Below are positions 56,031 through 64,000 of a DNA stretch of 64,000 nt, in pieces. The number at the start of each line of letters is the position of its first letter. Position 1 is the first letter of the stretch. The stretch lies in assembly GCF_000470775.1 (NCBI RefSeq), contig NC_022438.1, positions 2,294,001 through 2,358,000 on the forward strand, given 5' to 3'. A program made the position numbers and the translations under genes. The notes under the pieces are model-generated. The model did not search any database. It was not told the origin of the DNA and was given only the letters and a program-made list of their open reading frames with translations. Source of the stretch: Leifsonia xyli subsp. cynodontis DSM 46306. Lineage in GTDB: Bacteria > Actinomycetota > Actinomycetes > Actinomycetales > Microbacteriaceae.

Positions 56031-57160
56031 ATGACGATTCACCAGACCACTAAGAGATGGTTTCAGTAGTCGTTTTTGGTGAGTTTGCGGGCGCTGGTGA
56101 TCGCGATTGCTAGAGCGACGAGCGCCGTGATCGTTGAGGCGGTGCGGTCGTAGCGAGTGGCGAGTTTCCGGAAGGCGAGGATCCAGGCCATGGTGCGTTC
56201 GACTACCCAACAGTGTTTACCCAGTCACTGTTTGGAGTCGACTCCGATTCGTGCGATGCGTGCCTTGATCCCACGACAACGCAGGTAACAGCGGACGCGG
56301 CGGTTGTCGTAAGCCTTATCGGCGTGGAAGATAACCGGGCGGCGTCTGGGCCGACCGCGGCCGACGCCCTTGATCGCGGTGATGTTGTCTAACACAGGTT
56401 CCACGAGCATGGAGTCGTGTCGGTTGGCGCCGGAGATCTCCACATGCAGCGGGAGTCCGTTGCGGTCGGTCAGGACATGGTACTTGGTGCCCCGTTTCCC
56501 ACGATCCGTGGGGTTAGGTCCAGTGAGATCGCCCCCCTTTTCGCCCGGACACTTACGGAGTCCAGGCAGGTTCTTGACCAGTCGATCATGCCAGCCTGGC
56601 CGAGTTCGTCGAGCATGATCTTCCGCAGTGCATCCCACGCGCCCGCTTCGGACCATTCACGCAGACGCCGCCAACAAGTGACCCCGGACCCATACCCCAA
56701 CTCGGGCGGGAGCTTCTCCACGGGATCCCCGTCAGCAGCACGAACACGATCCCAGCGAACACCTTCCGGTCAGGAACCCGAGGCTGCCCAGCCCGCCCAT
56801 TGACCACAGGCGGCCGAGGCGGAATCAACGGCTCCAGCCGCTCCCACAACATATCCGTAATGAACCGATCCTCAGCAAGCGTCGACACTCGACCAGCATC
56901 CCCGCTAACCAGCCACAACAACCACCGCCACGCCGACTACTGAAACCACCTCTAAGGACCCAAGCCCCGTGAGAGTTGCGCAACGAGTACGCGACGCCAT
57001 CAGCATAGCAGGGATCGCGGATAGTGCCCTCGCTCGCGAGGTGGGCCTGACTGATGACGGATTCGCACGCAGGCTCAGTGGTCACGACGATTGGACGATG
57101 AGCGATCTGCTCACCCTCGCCGTACAACTGGGAATCGAAGCTCCCGCATTGATTAGATGA
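56031..57160 (+). pseudogene. Xre-type HTH gene split by IS5-family copy 2
   Basis: Original start ATG 56031 with AAGGAAG upstream: codons to 56050, then IS (56054-56952) plus a TAA duplication, then 56953-57160. Joined, it reads MTIHQTTKDPSPVRVAQRVR, then DAISIAGIADSALAREVGLT and DDGFARRLSGHDDWTMSDLL. It would be a small repressor-like protein of about 76 residues. A GTG at 56969 after the IS could still start a 63-residue protein with the whole HTH. Confidence 0.75.
56054..56952 (-). mobile_element. IS5-family element, copy 2 (899 bp)
   Basis: Same length as copy 1 and in the opposite orientation. Right end CGACTACTGAAACCACCTC; left end GAGATGGTTTCAGTAGTCG with one changed base. A proper TAA duplication flanks it. 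The transposase has the same missing G, A4G6 shift and TGA as copy 1, in identical positions. Confidence 0.9.
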
Positions 57161-57165
57161 AAGAA

Positions 57166-57206
57166 GCCCCAAGCTCAGAACATGGGTCTACGGCTACACT
57201 TGGGGC
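57166..57206 (-). terminator. hairpin after the tRNA-Arg fragment
   Basis: GCCCCAAG and CTTGGGGC form an 8-bp stem with a 25-base loop. On the minus strand it is followed by TTCTTTC, so it suits a terminator of the original tRNA-Arg gene. Confidence 0.5.
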
Positions 57207-57226
57207 TACAGTCGAACGTTAATTTC

Positions 57227-57273
57227 GGTGCGCCACGAGGGATTCGAACCCCCAACCTTCTGATCCGTAGTCT
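57227..57273 (-). other. prophage attachment core: 3' half of tRNA-Arg(ACG)
   Basis: On the minus strand CTACGGATCAGAAGG is the anticodon arm (ACG) and the next bases GTTCGAATCCC form the T arm, ending in GGCGCACC, the acceptor 3' end. There is no D arm or 5' acceptor: sequence beyond the anticodon loop is phage-like. This is the usual remnant left when a phage integrates at a tRNA 3' end, with its integrase 350 bases away. Confidence 0.75.
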
Positions 57274-57394
57274 GACGGGTCTTTTGCTGGTTCCCGTGCT
57301 GCTCGCGTTGCTGTGGTGGGTCGTGGGGGTGGCGCGGTGAGTGGCGGGGTGGGGTGCAATCTGTGTGGTCGGTCGGCGCCGGATGCTGAGCCTC

Positions 57395-57595
57395 ATGTCT
57401 GTTTCCGGGCGGATTGTCACGTGTGAGCGGGATGACAGGCTGTGGGTTGATGTGCGGGAGGCCGTGCTGGGTCGGCTTGACCAGTATGCGCGGGGGTCGC
57501 TCACGTTCGAGTGGAGGATGAGGATCGCGGAGGAGGCTGCCCGGTTCGTGGAGGACATGGTGGGCGAGCTCCTCGATGTGGATCCTGACTGGTAG
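57395..57595 (+). CDS. small phage protein, unknown
   Basis: A 66-residue protein: SVSGRIVTCERDDRLWVDV, FEWRMRIAEEAARFVEDMV, GELLDVDPDW. Acidic and helical. It sits between the attachment core and the integrase. An upstream in-frame extension lacks a better start. Confidence 0.5.
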   Translation: MSVSGRIVTCERDDRLWVDVREAVLGRLDQYARGSLTFEWRMRIAEEAARFVEDMVGELLDVDPDW

Positions 57596-57627
57596 GCCCA
57601 GTCTAATACCGAACCATATTCATCTTC

Positions 57628-58443
57628 ATGAATATTGTTTCTGATGTGTGGGCGCAGGCGATTCGGGAGTACCTGGTGGCACAGGTCGCGGCGGGGGCAC
57701 CACCGACGACGTGCGCGACGAGGCGGCAGCATTTGGAGCACTTGGCCCGGCGCGTGGATGTCGGGCCGTGGTCTGTTACTGGGGCTGATTTGGTCGCGTA
57801 TGCGGGGGCGCAGGTGTGGAAGCCGGAGACGCGGCGGGGACGGCGGTCCACGTTCCGGTCGTTCTACGGGTGGGCGGTCGCGGTTGGGCATGTCGAGGCG
57901 TCACCTGCGGTGGTGTTGCCGAGGGTGAAACCGGGTCAGGCGCGGCCGCGACCGATCCCGGAGCATGTTTATGAGGATGCCCTGCTGCGCTCTGATGAGC
58001 GTTTGCGTCTGATTCTGCGTTTGGCGCACGATGCGGGTTTGCGGCGTGGGGAGATCGCGGTGGTGCATTCCCGCGACCTGTTCGAGGACCTGCATGGCTG
58101 GTCGCTGCGCGTCCGCGGCAAGGGAAACAAGGAACGGGATGTGCCGTTGACACCGCGCCTGGCGTTGGAGCTGCGAACCCTGCCGCCGGGGTGGGCGTTC
58201 CCCGGGGACGAGGGTGGGCATCTCTCTGCCCGGTGGGTGGGGAAGCTCGCCACCGGTGTTCTGCCGGATGGGTGGACGTTGCACACGTTGCGGCACTCGT
58301 TCGCCACCCACGTGTATGCCAGGTCTGATCTTGCGGTCACCCAGGATCTTCTGGGGCATGCATCCCCGGCTACGACCCGCGTCTACGTGCAAGTGGCGGA
58401 TGGGCGTTTACGTTCCGCTGTCCTCGCCGCTGCTGCTGGTTGA
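57628..58443 (+). CDS. tyrosine recombinase / phage integrase
   Basis: A 271-residue recombinase with a SAM-like core-binding domain (residues 8-85) and catalytic domain: DAGLRRGEIAVV (Arg), RGKGNKERDVPL (Lys), LHTLRHSFATH (His-x-x-Arg), LLGHASPATTRVYVQVA (His and Tyr nucleophile). Short like XerC and lacking an arm-binding domain. Adjacent to the tRNA-Arg core, so it is the likely integrase of this prophage. Confidence 0.85.
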   Translation: MNIVSDVWAQAIREYLVAQVAAGAPPTTCATRRQHLEHLARRVDVGPWSVTGADLVAYAGAQVWKPETRRGRRSTFRSFYGWAVAVGHVEASPAVVLPRVKPGQARPRPIPEHVYEDALLRSDERLRLILRLAHDAGLRRGEIAVVHSRDLFEDLHGWSLRVRGKGNKERDVPLTPRLALELRTLPPGWAFPGDEGGHLSARWVGKLATGVLPDGWTLHTLRHSFATHVYARSDLAVTQDLLGHASPATTRVYVQVADGRLRSAVLAAAAG

Positions 58444-58635
58444 GTGTTTCCCGGTGGTGGGTGTGTTGGTGAGGGCGAGGGTGTTGGAGAGGCCGAGGAT
58501 GGCGGCTATGAGGGTGAGCCAGAGGTTGCTTTGGTTGGGGGTGATGAGGTTGTAGCTGACGGCGGTGGCGGCGGTGGCGATGAGGATGCGGTAGATCCAG
58601 GCGCGGGTGGCCGGGTTGGGGATGAGGTTGTTCAT
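58408..58635 (-). CDS. holin-like membrane protein
   Basis: A 75-residue protein with two helices (WIYRILIATAATAVSY and LWLTLIAAILGLSNTLAL) and a Ser/Thr-rich polar tail. It lies in the lysis region, next to the endolysin. Size and topology fit a phage holin; no direct family motif seen. Confidence 0.6.
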   Translation of the reverse strand: MNNLIPNPATRAWIYRILIATAATAVSYNLITPNQSNLWLTLIAAILGLSNTLALTNTPTTGKHSTSSSGEDSGT

Positions 58636-58659
58636 GGGGATGTCTTCCTATCGTGGTTG

Positions 58660-58890
58660 TTATTTTTTGTCTGCGTAGTATCCGGTGGGTGGGGGTGGTG
58701 GTGGTGGGGGTCCTTCGCCGCGGTAGATGTGGTCGATGAGGTCGCGGGTGTAGACCCAGAGGGTTCGTTCGCGGGTTTCGAGTTCGGCGAGGCGTTTTTC
58801 CAGTCGGGCGATGCGCCCGTACCTGGTTGCGGCGAGGCTGCCGGTGGCGGCGAGGGCGGCGACGGTGAGGGTGAGGAGCCAGTCAGGCAT
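58660..58890 (-). CDS. small phage membrane protein with coiled coil and polyproline
   Basis: A 76-residue protein: MPDWLLTLTVAALAATGSLA helix, IARLEKRLAELETRERTLWV coiled coil, then RGEGPPPPPPPPTGYYADKK. It overlaps the endolysin start by eight bases. A spanin- or holin-helper role is possible. Confidence 0.55.
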   Translation of the reverse strand: MPDWLLTLTVAALAATGSLAATRYGRIARLEKRLAELETRERTLWVYTRDLIDHIYRGEGPPPPPPPPTGYYADKK

Positions 58891-59596
58891 TCTGTTGCCC
58901 GTTCTCTCTCTGTTCGCGTTTGCGGGCGGCGATTTGTTGCCGCATTTGGATGAGAAGTCCGTCGGGGGCGGTGATGAAGGGTTGGCCGTTCGGACCGGGA
59001 CGGACGGCTCCGGACATGATGAGCGCATTGACCTCGTCCATGCTGGTGAGGACGATGAGGTCGCCGTCGTCGGGGACGAGGTAGAGGGATTTGTCGATGG
59101 TGTCGTTGTTCTTGATGATGACGGCGGAGGGCATGTTCTCTTCTCCTGGGATGGGTGGGGTTGGGGTGATGATGGGCCAGCCGAGGATGTCTGCGGTCCA
59201 GCCGAGGTAGCGGCGTCCCCAGTTGTGTTCGGGCCAGTCCAATGGGACGGTGGCGTTGATGCCATAGCCGCCTGCATCGGTGGTGCGGATCATGCCGTCC
59301 CCGATGTAGAGGGCGACGTGCCCGTCACCGGCCGTGGCTCCAGAGCGCGCGGCGGTGTAGTAGACGGGCGCACCGATGTCGGGGTTGCGGTCGCCGGGAT
59401 GTTTCAGCGGCGACCCGTTCCACCCGTCGATGGCGCGGGTGATCGGGGGCGGGTAGCCGTAGGCGGTGAGATCAGAGGTGATGGTGGTGTCGGGGGCGTA
59501 GGAGGACCAGACGAAGCCCAGGCACATGCCGTGTGGCCACCGCTGCTGGGCGAGGGCGTAGGCGATGGCTTGGGTGGGGGTTCGGAGGGCGGTCAT
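58883..59596 (-). CDS. phage endolysin (CHAP/NlpC-P60 type peptidase)
   Basis: A 237-residue protein: HGMCLGFVWSSY (catalytic Cys), GAPVYYTA and GDGHVALYIGDGMIRTTDAG (catalytic His) form a cysteine peptidase/amidase domain of about 145 residues. A C-terminal part (VIIKNNDTIDKSLYLVPDDG and beyond) may bind the wall. It degrades peptidoglycan at lysis. Its start overlaps the stop of the upstream gene (ATGA). Confidence 0.75.
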   Translation of the reverse strand: MTALRTPTQAIAYALAQQRWPHGMCLGFVWSSYAPDTTITSDLTAYGYPPPITRAIDGWNGSPLKHPGDRNPDIGAPVYYTAARSGATAGDGHVALYIGDGMIRTTDAGGYGINATVPLDWPEHNWGRRYLGWTADILGWPIITPTPPIPGEENMPSAVIIKNNDTIDKSLYLVPDDGDLIVLTSMDEVNALIMSGAVRPGPNGQPFITAPDGLLIQMRQQIAARKREQRENGQQNA

Positions 59597-60339
59597 GATG
59601 GGTTTCCGTGTCGGGGGATGTGGGAGGTGATGGTGAGGGTGGCTTCCGCGATGGCGATGGCGGGGGTGGCGGTGGCGTGGAGGGTGTAGGCGTGGGTGCC
59701 GGCCCGGCCGGTGACGGGGACGGTGAGGGTGAAGGGGACGGCGGCCAGCGCCCCGGATGCCCAGGGGGCGACGGTGTAGCGCCGGGAGGCGAGGGGGATG
59801 CCGTCCTGCCCTATTTGCACGGTGACGCCTTGGTTCGCTCCGGAGTCTTTGTTGATCAGGAGCATGTTCGCGTGGACGAGGGTCGGGGTGTCGGGGAAGA
59901 CGCCGGTGGCGGTGAGGCCGGGGACGGCGGTGAGGGTTTGGCCCGTGGGGAGGATGAACTCGTCACCCTGGGTGGCGGAGGCCAGGACGGTGCCGGGGAT
60001 CGGGTACCATCCGGCCGGGGTCGCGCCCTGCGGGTTGGTGTCGGGGTCGTAGGTGGCGTAGTAGCGTTCCGTCCATCCCTTGTCGGTGCGGATGGTGTGC
60101 GCGCCGTGGGTTTGCAGGGTGAGGCGTTCGCTCTCGCTTCCCGGGATGCCGAAGTGGGCGTCGCGAGCGTCGAGTGTGGGTGCGACCACGATGGGTGGGT
60201 TGGTGGCGGCGGGGATCCCGGCGGCGGTGAGGGCGGCTTCGACCCCGACGGCGAGGGCGGCGAGTTCGTCGCCGAGTTTGTAGGCTTTGGTGGCCCCGTC
60301 TGGGTAGGGGATGTTGTAGCGGCGGGTGTGTCCGGTCAT
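59593..60339 (-). CDS. phage structural protein (tail-fibre-like)
   Basis: A 248-residue protein: RRYNIPYPDGATKAYKLGDE, DTNPQGATPAGWYPIPGTVL, VTVQIGQDGIPLASRRYTV, then a beta-rich C-terminal jelly-roll type text. It overlaps its neighbours by ATGA at both ends. Probably a virion or receptor-binding accessory protein. Confidence 0.6.
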   Translation of the reverse strand: MTGHTRRYNIPYPDGATKAYKLGDELAALAVGVEAALTAAGIPAATNPPIVVAPTLDARDAHFGIPGSESERLTLQTHGAHTIRTDKGWTERYYATYDPDTNPQGATPAGWYPIPGTVLASATQGDEFILPTGQTLTAVPGLTATGVFPDTPTLVHANMLLINKDSGANQGVTVQIGQDGIPLASRRYTVAPWASGALAAVPFTLTVPVTGRAGTHAYTLHATATPAIAIAEATLTITSHIPRHGNPS

Positions 60340-61764
60340 GGGGCGAGTCCGATCGTGACGCGGCCGAGTTCGGCGAGGGTGAGGGTCGGGTCGTAGTCGG
60401 CGAGGGTCGGTGTGGGGTGGGTGACGAGCCGGTCGAGGGCAAGCGATCCGCCCGTCTCGATGGGGGTGGGGATGACGGTGACCTCGTGGGCCCACCCGGT
60501 GGTGTAGGTGAGGGTGCCGCCGATGATCTGGTACTGCGGCCCCATGCCCGCCACGCCGTTGAACGCGCTGCCGGGGAAGTGTAGAGGGGAAGGTTTTGCA
60601 CGACGGGCCCCGGTAGAGGACCGCTTCGGTCTCCTCCGGCAACGGCAGACGCTTCATGTCGAAGGTCAGGGTGGGTGGGCGCAGTCTCCCGTTGAGACCG
60701 TTCACGATGGTGAGGATGTCGGTCAGGAGGCGGGTGGGGAAACGGTTGTAGGCGTCGCGGTAGCCGGGGACGAACTCGGTGGTGTCGAACGTCATGAACT
60801 GGGTGTCAACTTTCAGGACCCGCATCCCGGCAGGGTCGTACTGATCGGTGCGGCCCTGGATGAACCCTTGCGTGTAGAGGGTGCGTTTCTGCTCTCCCGG
60901 GGTGAGGGCAGGATCGGCCCCGTACCACCAGTAGGTGAGGTTCACCACGTCGATGGCATCGGCGACGGTGGACTCCACGGTGAGGTCGTTCACCCGCACC
61001 CGGGCTGCGGGCACAATCTGCCCGTCGGGGGCGTGAAGGGTGATCCTCCCGCTCTCCAGGGTGAGGGCGAGCGGGGACGCGGTAGCGAAACGGGCGACGG
61101 TGACCTCGTTCGCCCCCGGGTCGTAGGAGGGGACGGCGAGAGGCTCCGCCTGGTACGCCTGGTTGATCAGATCGCGCACGCTGCGGGCGGCCTCGGCTGC
61201 CTGCCCATGGAGGATCGGGACCGCTTTCGGGGTCCCTGCGGACAGGCGTGGGGTTTGAATCCAGTGGAGGATGGCGGACAGGCCATGCGTCCACAGGGTG
61301 CCCAACCGGTTTTCCGGGGTTTGCTCGGACCAGCCGCCCGCGCCCTCGACCCACCCGTCGAGCGCGTCCCCGGGCAGCACGGCCATGGCGAGGGTGGCGA
61401 GGGTGTCGGAGGCGGTCACCGTGACAACCCACACATCCTCGTCGGTGTCGGTGAGCGGGTTGTGGATGCGGTGCCGCTTCGCGGCCTGTTGGGTGATCAC
61501 ACCCCGGAACACCACCTGCTCCGGGGTTGCCTCCCGCACCCGGATCGCCACGGTCACCGGCCGCCCGATCCGCCTCGCGTCGGAGATGAACCCTCCCGTC
61601 CGATCGATCAGGGTCAGGGTGAGGACCCCGGGCTCCGGCTGCTCGTAGGCGTCGGTGCGTCCCCACCGGATGCGCACACCGTCCACCGCCACCATGTCCC
61701 CGCCGTCCCACACCTCCGGGACGGGAACGCCGCCGATGGCCACCCGAGCGCCTACGGCCGTCAT
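60336..61764 (-). pseudogene. phage minor tail protein, frameshifted
   Basis: ATG 61764 opens TAVGARVAIGGVPVPEVWDG and about 390 beta-rich residues (VTASDTLATLAMAVLPGDAL, KVDTQFMTFDTTEFVPGYRD). Near 60615-60575 two nearby indels move the frame twice (CCCGTCGTGC and CTCTACACTTCC spots), and the end GVAGMGPQYQIIGGTLTYTT to RVTIGLAP lies in the third frame. Likely the baseplate/tail protein after the tape measure. Confidence 0.65.
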
Positions 61765-63160
61765 AGCCTGCCTCCGGCGGGGGTGCGCCCACCGATGGCG
61801 GCGCTGTCGTCGAGAAGTTTCCTGATCTGCCGTGCGGTGCCCTCCGGGTCGGTGACCACACCGGTGACCGTGATCGTGACGTTCTGGTTCACGACCGTCG
61901 CGGACGGGAGAGCAGAGGCGGTGAACGGGGAGATGAAACCGGTGTACCCGGCAACGAAGACGGCCGGGACACCCCCGTAGCTGGAGGCGGTGGCGGAGGC
62001 GGTGGCATGTTTGCCGCCGGAGGTGGTTTTCTGTTGCGCGCCGAAGAGGCGAGAAAGCCAGTCGATGGCGGTCTTGATCCAGCCGATGAACGTTTTGATC
62101 CCGCCCACGATGCCGTCCCACACGTCGGATGCGACCTTCGACACCTCTTTCCAATGGGTGACCAGCACGATGATGATCGCGATGATCAAGCCGATGGCGG
62201 TAATGACCAAACCGATGGGGTTGGCGGTCATGGCGGCGTTGAACGCCCACTGCACCGCCGTGGCGATCTCCGCAATGGTCCGCCAGGCGCGGATCGCACC
62301 GTTCAAGACGAGGATCCCGCCGGCGAGGACGCTGACACCGGCGGCGAGGACGGTGGCGACACCGGTGTTCTTCGACACCCACCCGGCGAGATCGGTCAAC
62401 GCCTGGGAAACCCACGTCACCACCGGCAGGAGCACGGTGCCAAGCTGGGCGGACACGTTCTGCCACTGTGCGGCGCTTCGCTGGGCGGCCCCTTCAGCAG
62501 TGTTCGCTTCACGGGCGAACTGGCCGGTGGCGTCCCCGGTTTGCTGGGTGAGCAGTTCCAGGATCGCCATGGCCTGCGCCTGCTTGCCCGCCGCCCCGGT
62601 CAACCCGGACGCACCATCCGCGGCGAGACGGGCGTTGATATCGGACTGTTTGATCGAGACGCCCGTACTTCTCGATAGGGTCGGTCTCTCTCTCGCCCAG
62701 CAGGGCGCTGAGCGCCTCGACAGCATCCGCGGCGGTGCCACCGTAGGTGGCCGAGAGGTCGGCACCTAATTTGATCAAGTCTTTCGTTTTGGGTTCCAGC
62801 TGGGAGATGGGTATACCCAGGTTTTTCAGTTGCGCACCCAGGATCGCCGCGGATTGTTGGGCTTGGTTCTGGGACAGGCCCACCGTCTTCCACGCCGACG
62901 CCGCCCACTTCTGAATATCGGATGCTTGCTGTTTGAACACGGTGGACACCGCACCCGCGGACTGTTGCATATCGGAGGCGGCATCGGCGGCGTCCTTGCC
63001 GAGGGCCAGTAGCCCCGCACCGGCAACACCAGCGATGAGGGACGCCTTGTCCGAGACCTTTTCTGAAACCGTCCGCGGCGCGCGAGGCAGCCTGGAAGCC
63101 TTTCTGGGCGTCTTTCGCGTCGGAGATGATCCGCACGGACAGGATCGCAGTCTTACTCAC
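61761..63160 (-). pseudogene. phage tape measure protein, frameshifted
   Basis: GTG 63160 opens SKTAILSVRIISDAKDAQK. Frame shifts near 63055 (to SDKASLIAGVAGAGLLALGK, MQQSAGAVSTVFKQQASDIQ) and near 62665 (to INARLAADGASGLTGAAGKQ). The last part has membrane-like helices (LGTVLLPVVTWVSQALTDL, GLVITAIGLIIAIIIVLVTH) and ends TPAGGRL. It sets tail length, but at about 465 codons it is short. Two lesions probably kill the phage. Confidence 0.7.
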
Positions 63161-63300
63161 ACTCTCACCCCTTTTCAGGTTCGGCCGCGGTCGGTTTCGG
63201 CCGCGGTCGGTGAGGATCGTCAGCACGGTTTGGATGAGCCGGTCGTCGGTTTCGGTCAACCACCGGGCCGGGTCGGTGCCGGTGGCCACGGCGATCTCGG

Positions 63301-63657
63301 TCAGAAGCCGGGCGGTGGACCCGGCAGGGTAGGGTCCACCCGCGAGGTCACCGCCTCCCCGCGGTCGTCCAGGGCAGGACTGACGTTCTGAATCACGTCG
63401 AGGAACGCATCAACCGTCGGCGTCTTCAACACGCCAGGGGCGGCTGGGTCGCGTTTGATCGCCGACCAGGCCATGAACGCCATCGCGAACAGGGGCGCAT
63501 CGTCCAGGGCAGGCCACCCGGCACGGTCTCGGGCGATCTCGTACCGGGCGGCGTCGCTATACCCGGGACGGCAGACGAGGGTGGCGGCGGGGGCACCGGG
63601 TGGGGCGTAGGCGACGGACAGGCGGGGAAACTCGGCCGAATCGGTGGGCATGGTCAT
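63301..63657 (-). CDS. phage tail assembly chaperone
   Basis: A 118-residue protein: TDSAEFPRLSVAYAPPGAPA, YEIARDRAGWPALDDAPLFA, FLDVIQNVSPALDDRG. Position before the tape measure identifies it. A -1 shift near its end (PGPPPGF region) would extend it with LLTEIAVATGTDPARWLTET, the usual gpG/gpGT arrangement. AAGGA five bases before the ATG. Confidence 0.65.
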   Translation of the reverse strand: MTMPTDSAEFPRLSVAYAPPGAPAATLVCRPGYSDAARYEIARDRAGWPALDDAPLFAMAFMAWSAIKRDPAAPGVLKTPTVDAFLDVIQNVSPALDDRGEAVTSRVDPTLPGPPPGF

Positions 63658-63994
63658 ATTCCTTCTACTTTGTTAACCAAACTGTCGAGGTAGCGTTCAT
63701 ACAACGGCACCACACCGGTTGCGAACGCTGGGCAACCTCCGACAGGAACGGGTGCGGTTTGATATGCCGGGCGAACCATCCCCAATGGATCGGGTTCGCG
63801 TAGGGGACGGTGGCGTACCCGGCGCGGATGAACCCCGCCGTTTTGGTGCCGGAGGAGCGGATGCTCGCCGCCAGAGCGCCCGTGCGGCGGGCAACCCGGC
63901 CCCGCACGGCCGTGGCAGCGATGCGGGCGGCAGCAGTGTTGACCTGGGTGAAATCGGCCAGGTCGTCCCCTGCGGCCCGCAACGTGCGACGCAA
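63654..63994 (-). pseudogene. HK97 gp10-like phage protein, partial, 3' frameshift
   Basis: The N-terminal end runs off the window. The text AAARIAATAVRGRVARRTGA, YANPIHWGWFARHIKPHPFL fits the gp10/tail-completion family. Near 63705 one base changes frame; the natural end YERYLDSLVNKVEGI overlaps the chaperone start (ATGA). The out-of-frame tail ends at 63665. Confidence 0.6.
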
Positions 63995-64000
63995 CCGGGC

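Noticed and set aside
52520..57200. GH25 lysozyme as part of the prophage
   Set aside because: It has a Sec-type signal peptide, lies outside the attachment core and is separated from phage genes by host-type genes.
57227..57273. Complete tRNA-Arg gene
   Set aside because: Only the anticodon loop, T arm and acceptor 3' side are present. The D arm and 5' acceptor strand are missing, so it is an attachment-site remnant.
59593..62466. A single 957-residue phage protein
   Set aside because: The Arg/His-rich parts are out-of-frame readings of tape measure and minor tail genes; only the last 248 residues and the middle piece are real, with separate starts.

Overview
The window is high-GC DNA with actinobacterial gene content (thiamine-type ECF transporter, WecG/Wzy/WbaP exopolysaccharide genes, XerC-like integrase, small LapA-like membrane proteins). 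Many broken genes, several decayed insertion sequences and a plant-wall pectinase (GH28) suggest a plant-associated, genome-reducing Microbacteriaceae, most like a Leifsonia xyli-type organism. This is inference from content, not a database match.

Layout. 1-2.8 kb: minus-strand export locus with a SipW-type signal peptidase and two probable substrates, one with RCC1 repeats. 2.8-8.4 kb: decayed zone with a 5'-truncated S53 protease, a hypothetical gene split by an IS5-family element, a DUF1304 protein, an SLH-domain remnant split by an IS30 element, and a sigma-factor/MFS chimera. 8.7-16.1 kb: broken LuxR-type ATPase regulator, secreted two-repeat protein, multiply frameshifted asparagine synthetase, broken DUF1801-like gene, two small membrane proteins, and an aldo/keto reductase with an internal deletion. 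16.4-25.9 kb: exopolysaccharide locus (GT-C transferase, WecG-like transferase, acetyltransferase remnant, GT4, Wzy-like polymerase, GH71 remnant, priming sugar transferase, cytidylyltransferase). 25.9-26.9 kb: proline iminopeptidase. 27.2-31.8 kb: five-gene operon (YqcI/YcgG protein, cupin, MFS exporter, ATP-grasp ligase, 2Fe-2S reductase) that looks like a small specialised-metabolite pathway; its last three genes are damaged. 31.9-33.9 kb: acyl-CoA oxidase. 34.2-36.2 kb: scrapyard of IS3, Rhs and IS481 pieces. 36.2-43.6 kb: RecQ, an amino-acid permease, a YkoE/D/C ECF transporter with two of three parts frameshifted, and a MarR regulator. 44.3-46.9 kb: second large LuxR-type regulator, frameshifted. 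46.9-47.8 kb: truncated IS481 and IS21 ends, then the GH28 polygalacturonase. 49.9-51.9 kb: tight operon joining an MbcA/ParS-type antitoxin, a broken RES toxin, a RelA/SpoT-domain protein and a small overlapping ORF. 52-57.2 kb: Abi remnant, stacked hairpins, a GH25 lysozyme, small membrane proteins, a PAP2-like protein, regulators, and a second IS5-family copy. 57.2 kb to the end: a prophage whose boundary is the 3' half of a tRNA-Arg, with integrase, lysis and tail genes; several tail genes are frameshifted.

How it fits together. The exopolysaccharide genes would prime, extend, polymerise and modify a surface polymer. The SipW locus would export surface or matrix proteins. The defence and toxin genes cluster between 49.9 kb and the prophage. 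More than twenty genes carry frameshifts, stops, deletions or insertions. Most lesions are single-base, so the reading should be checked against raw reads, but the identical lesions in duplicated IS copies, the IS insertions with reconstructable targets and a 22-bp tandem duplication show that real decay is present.
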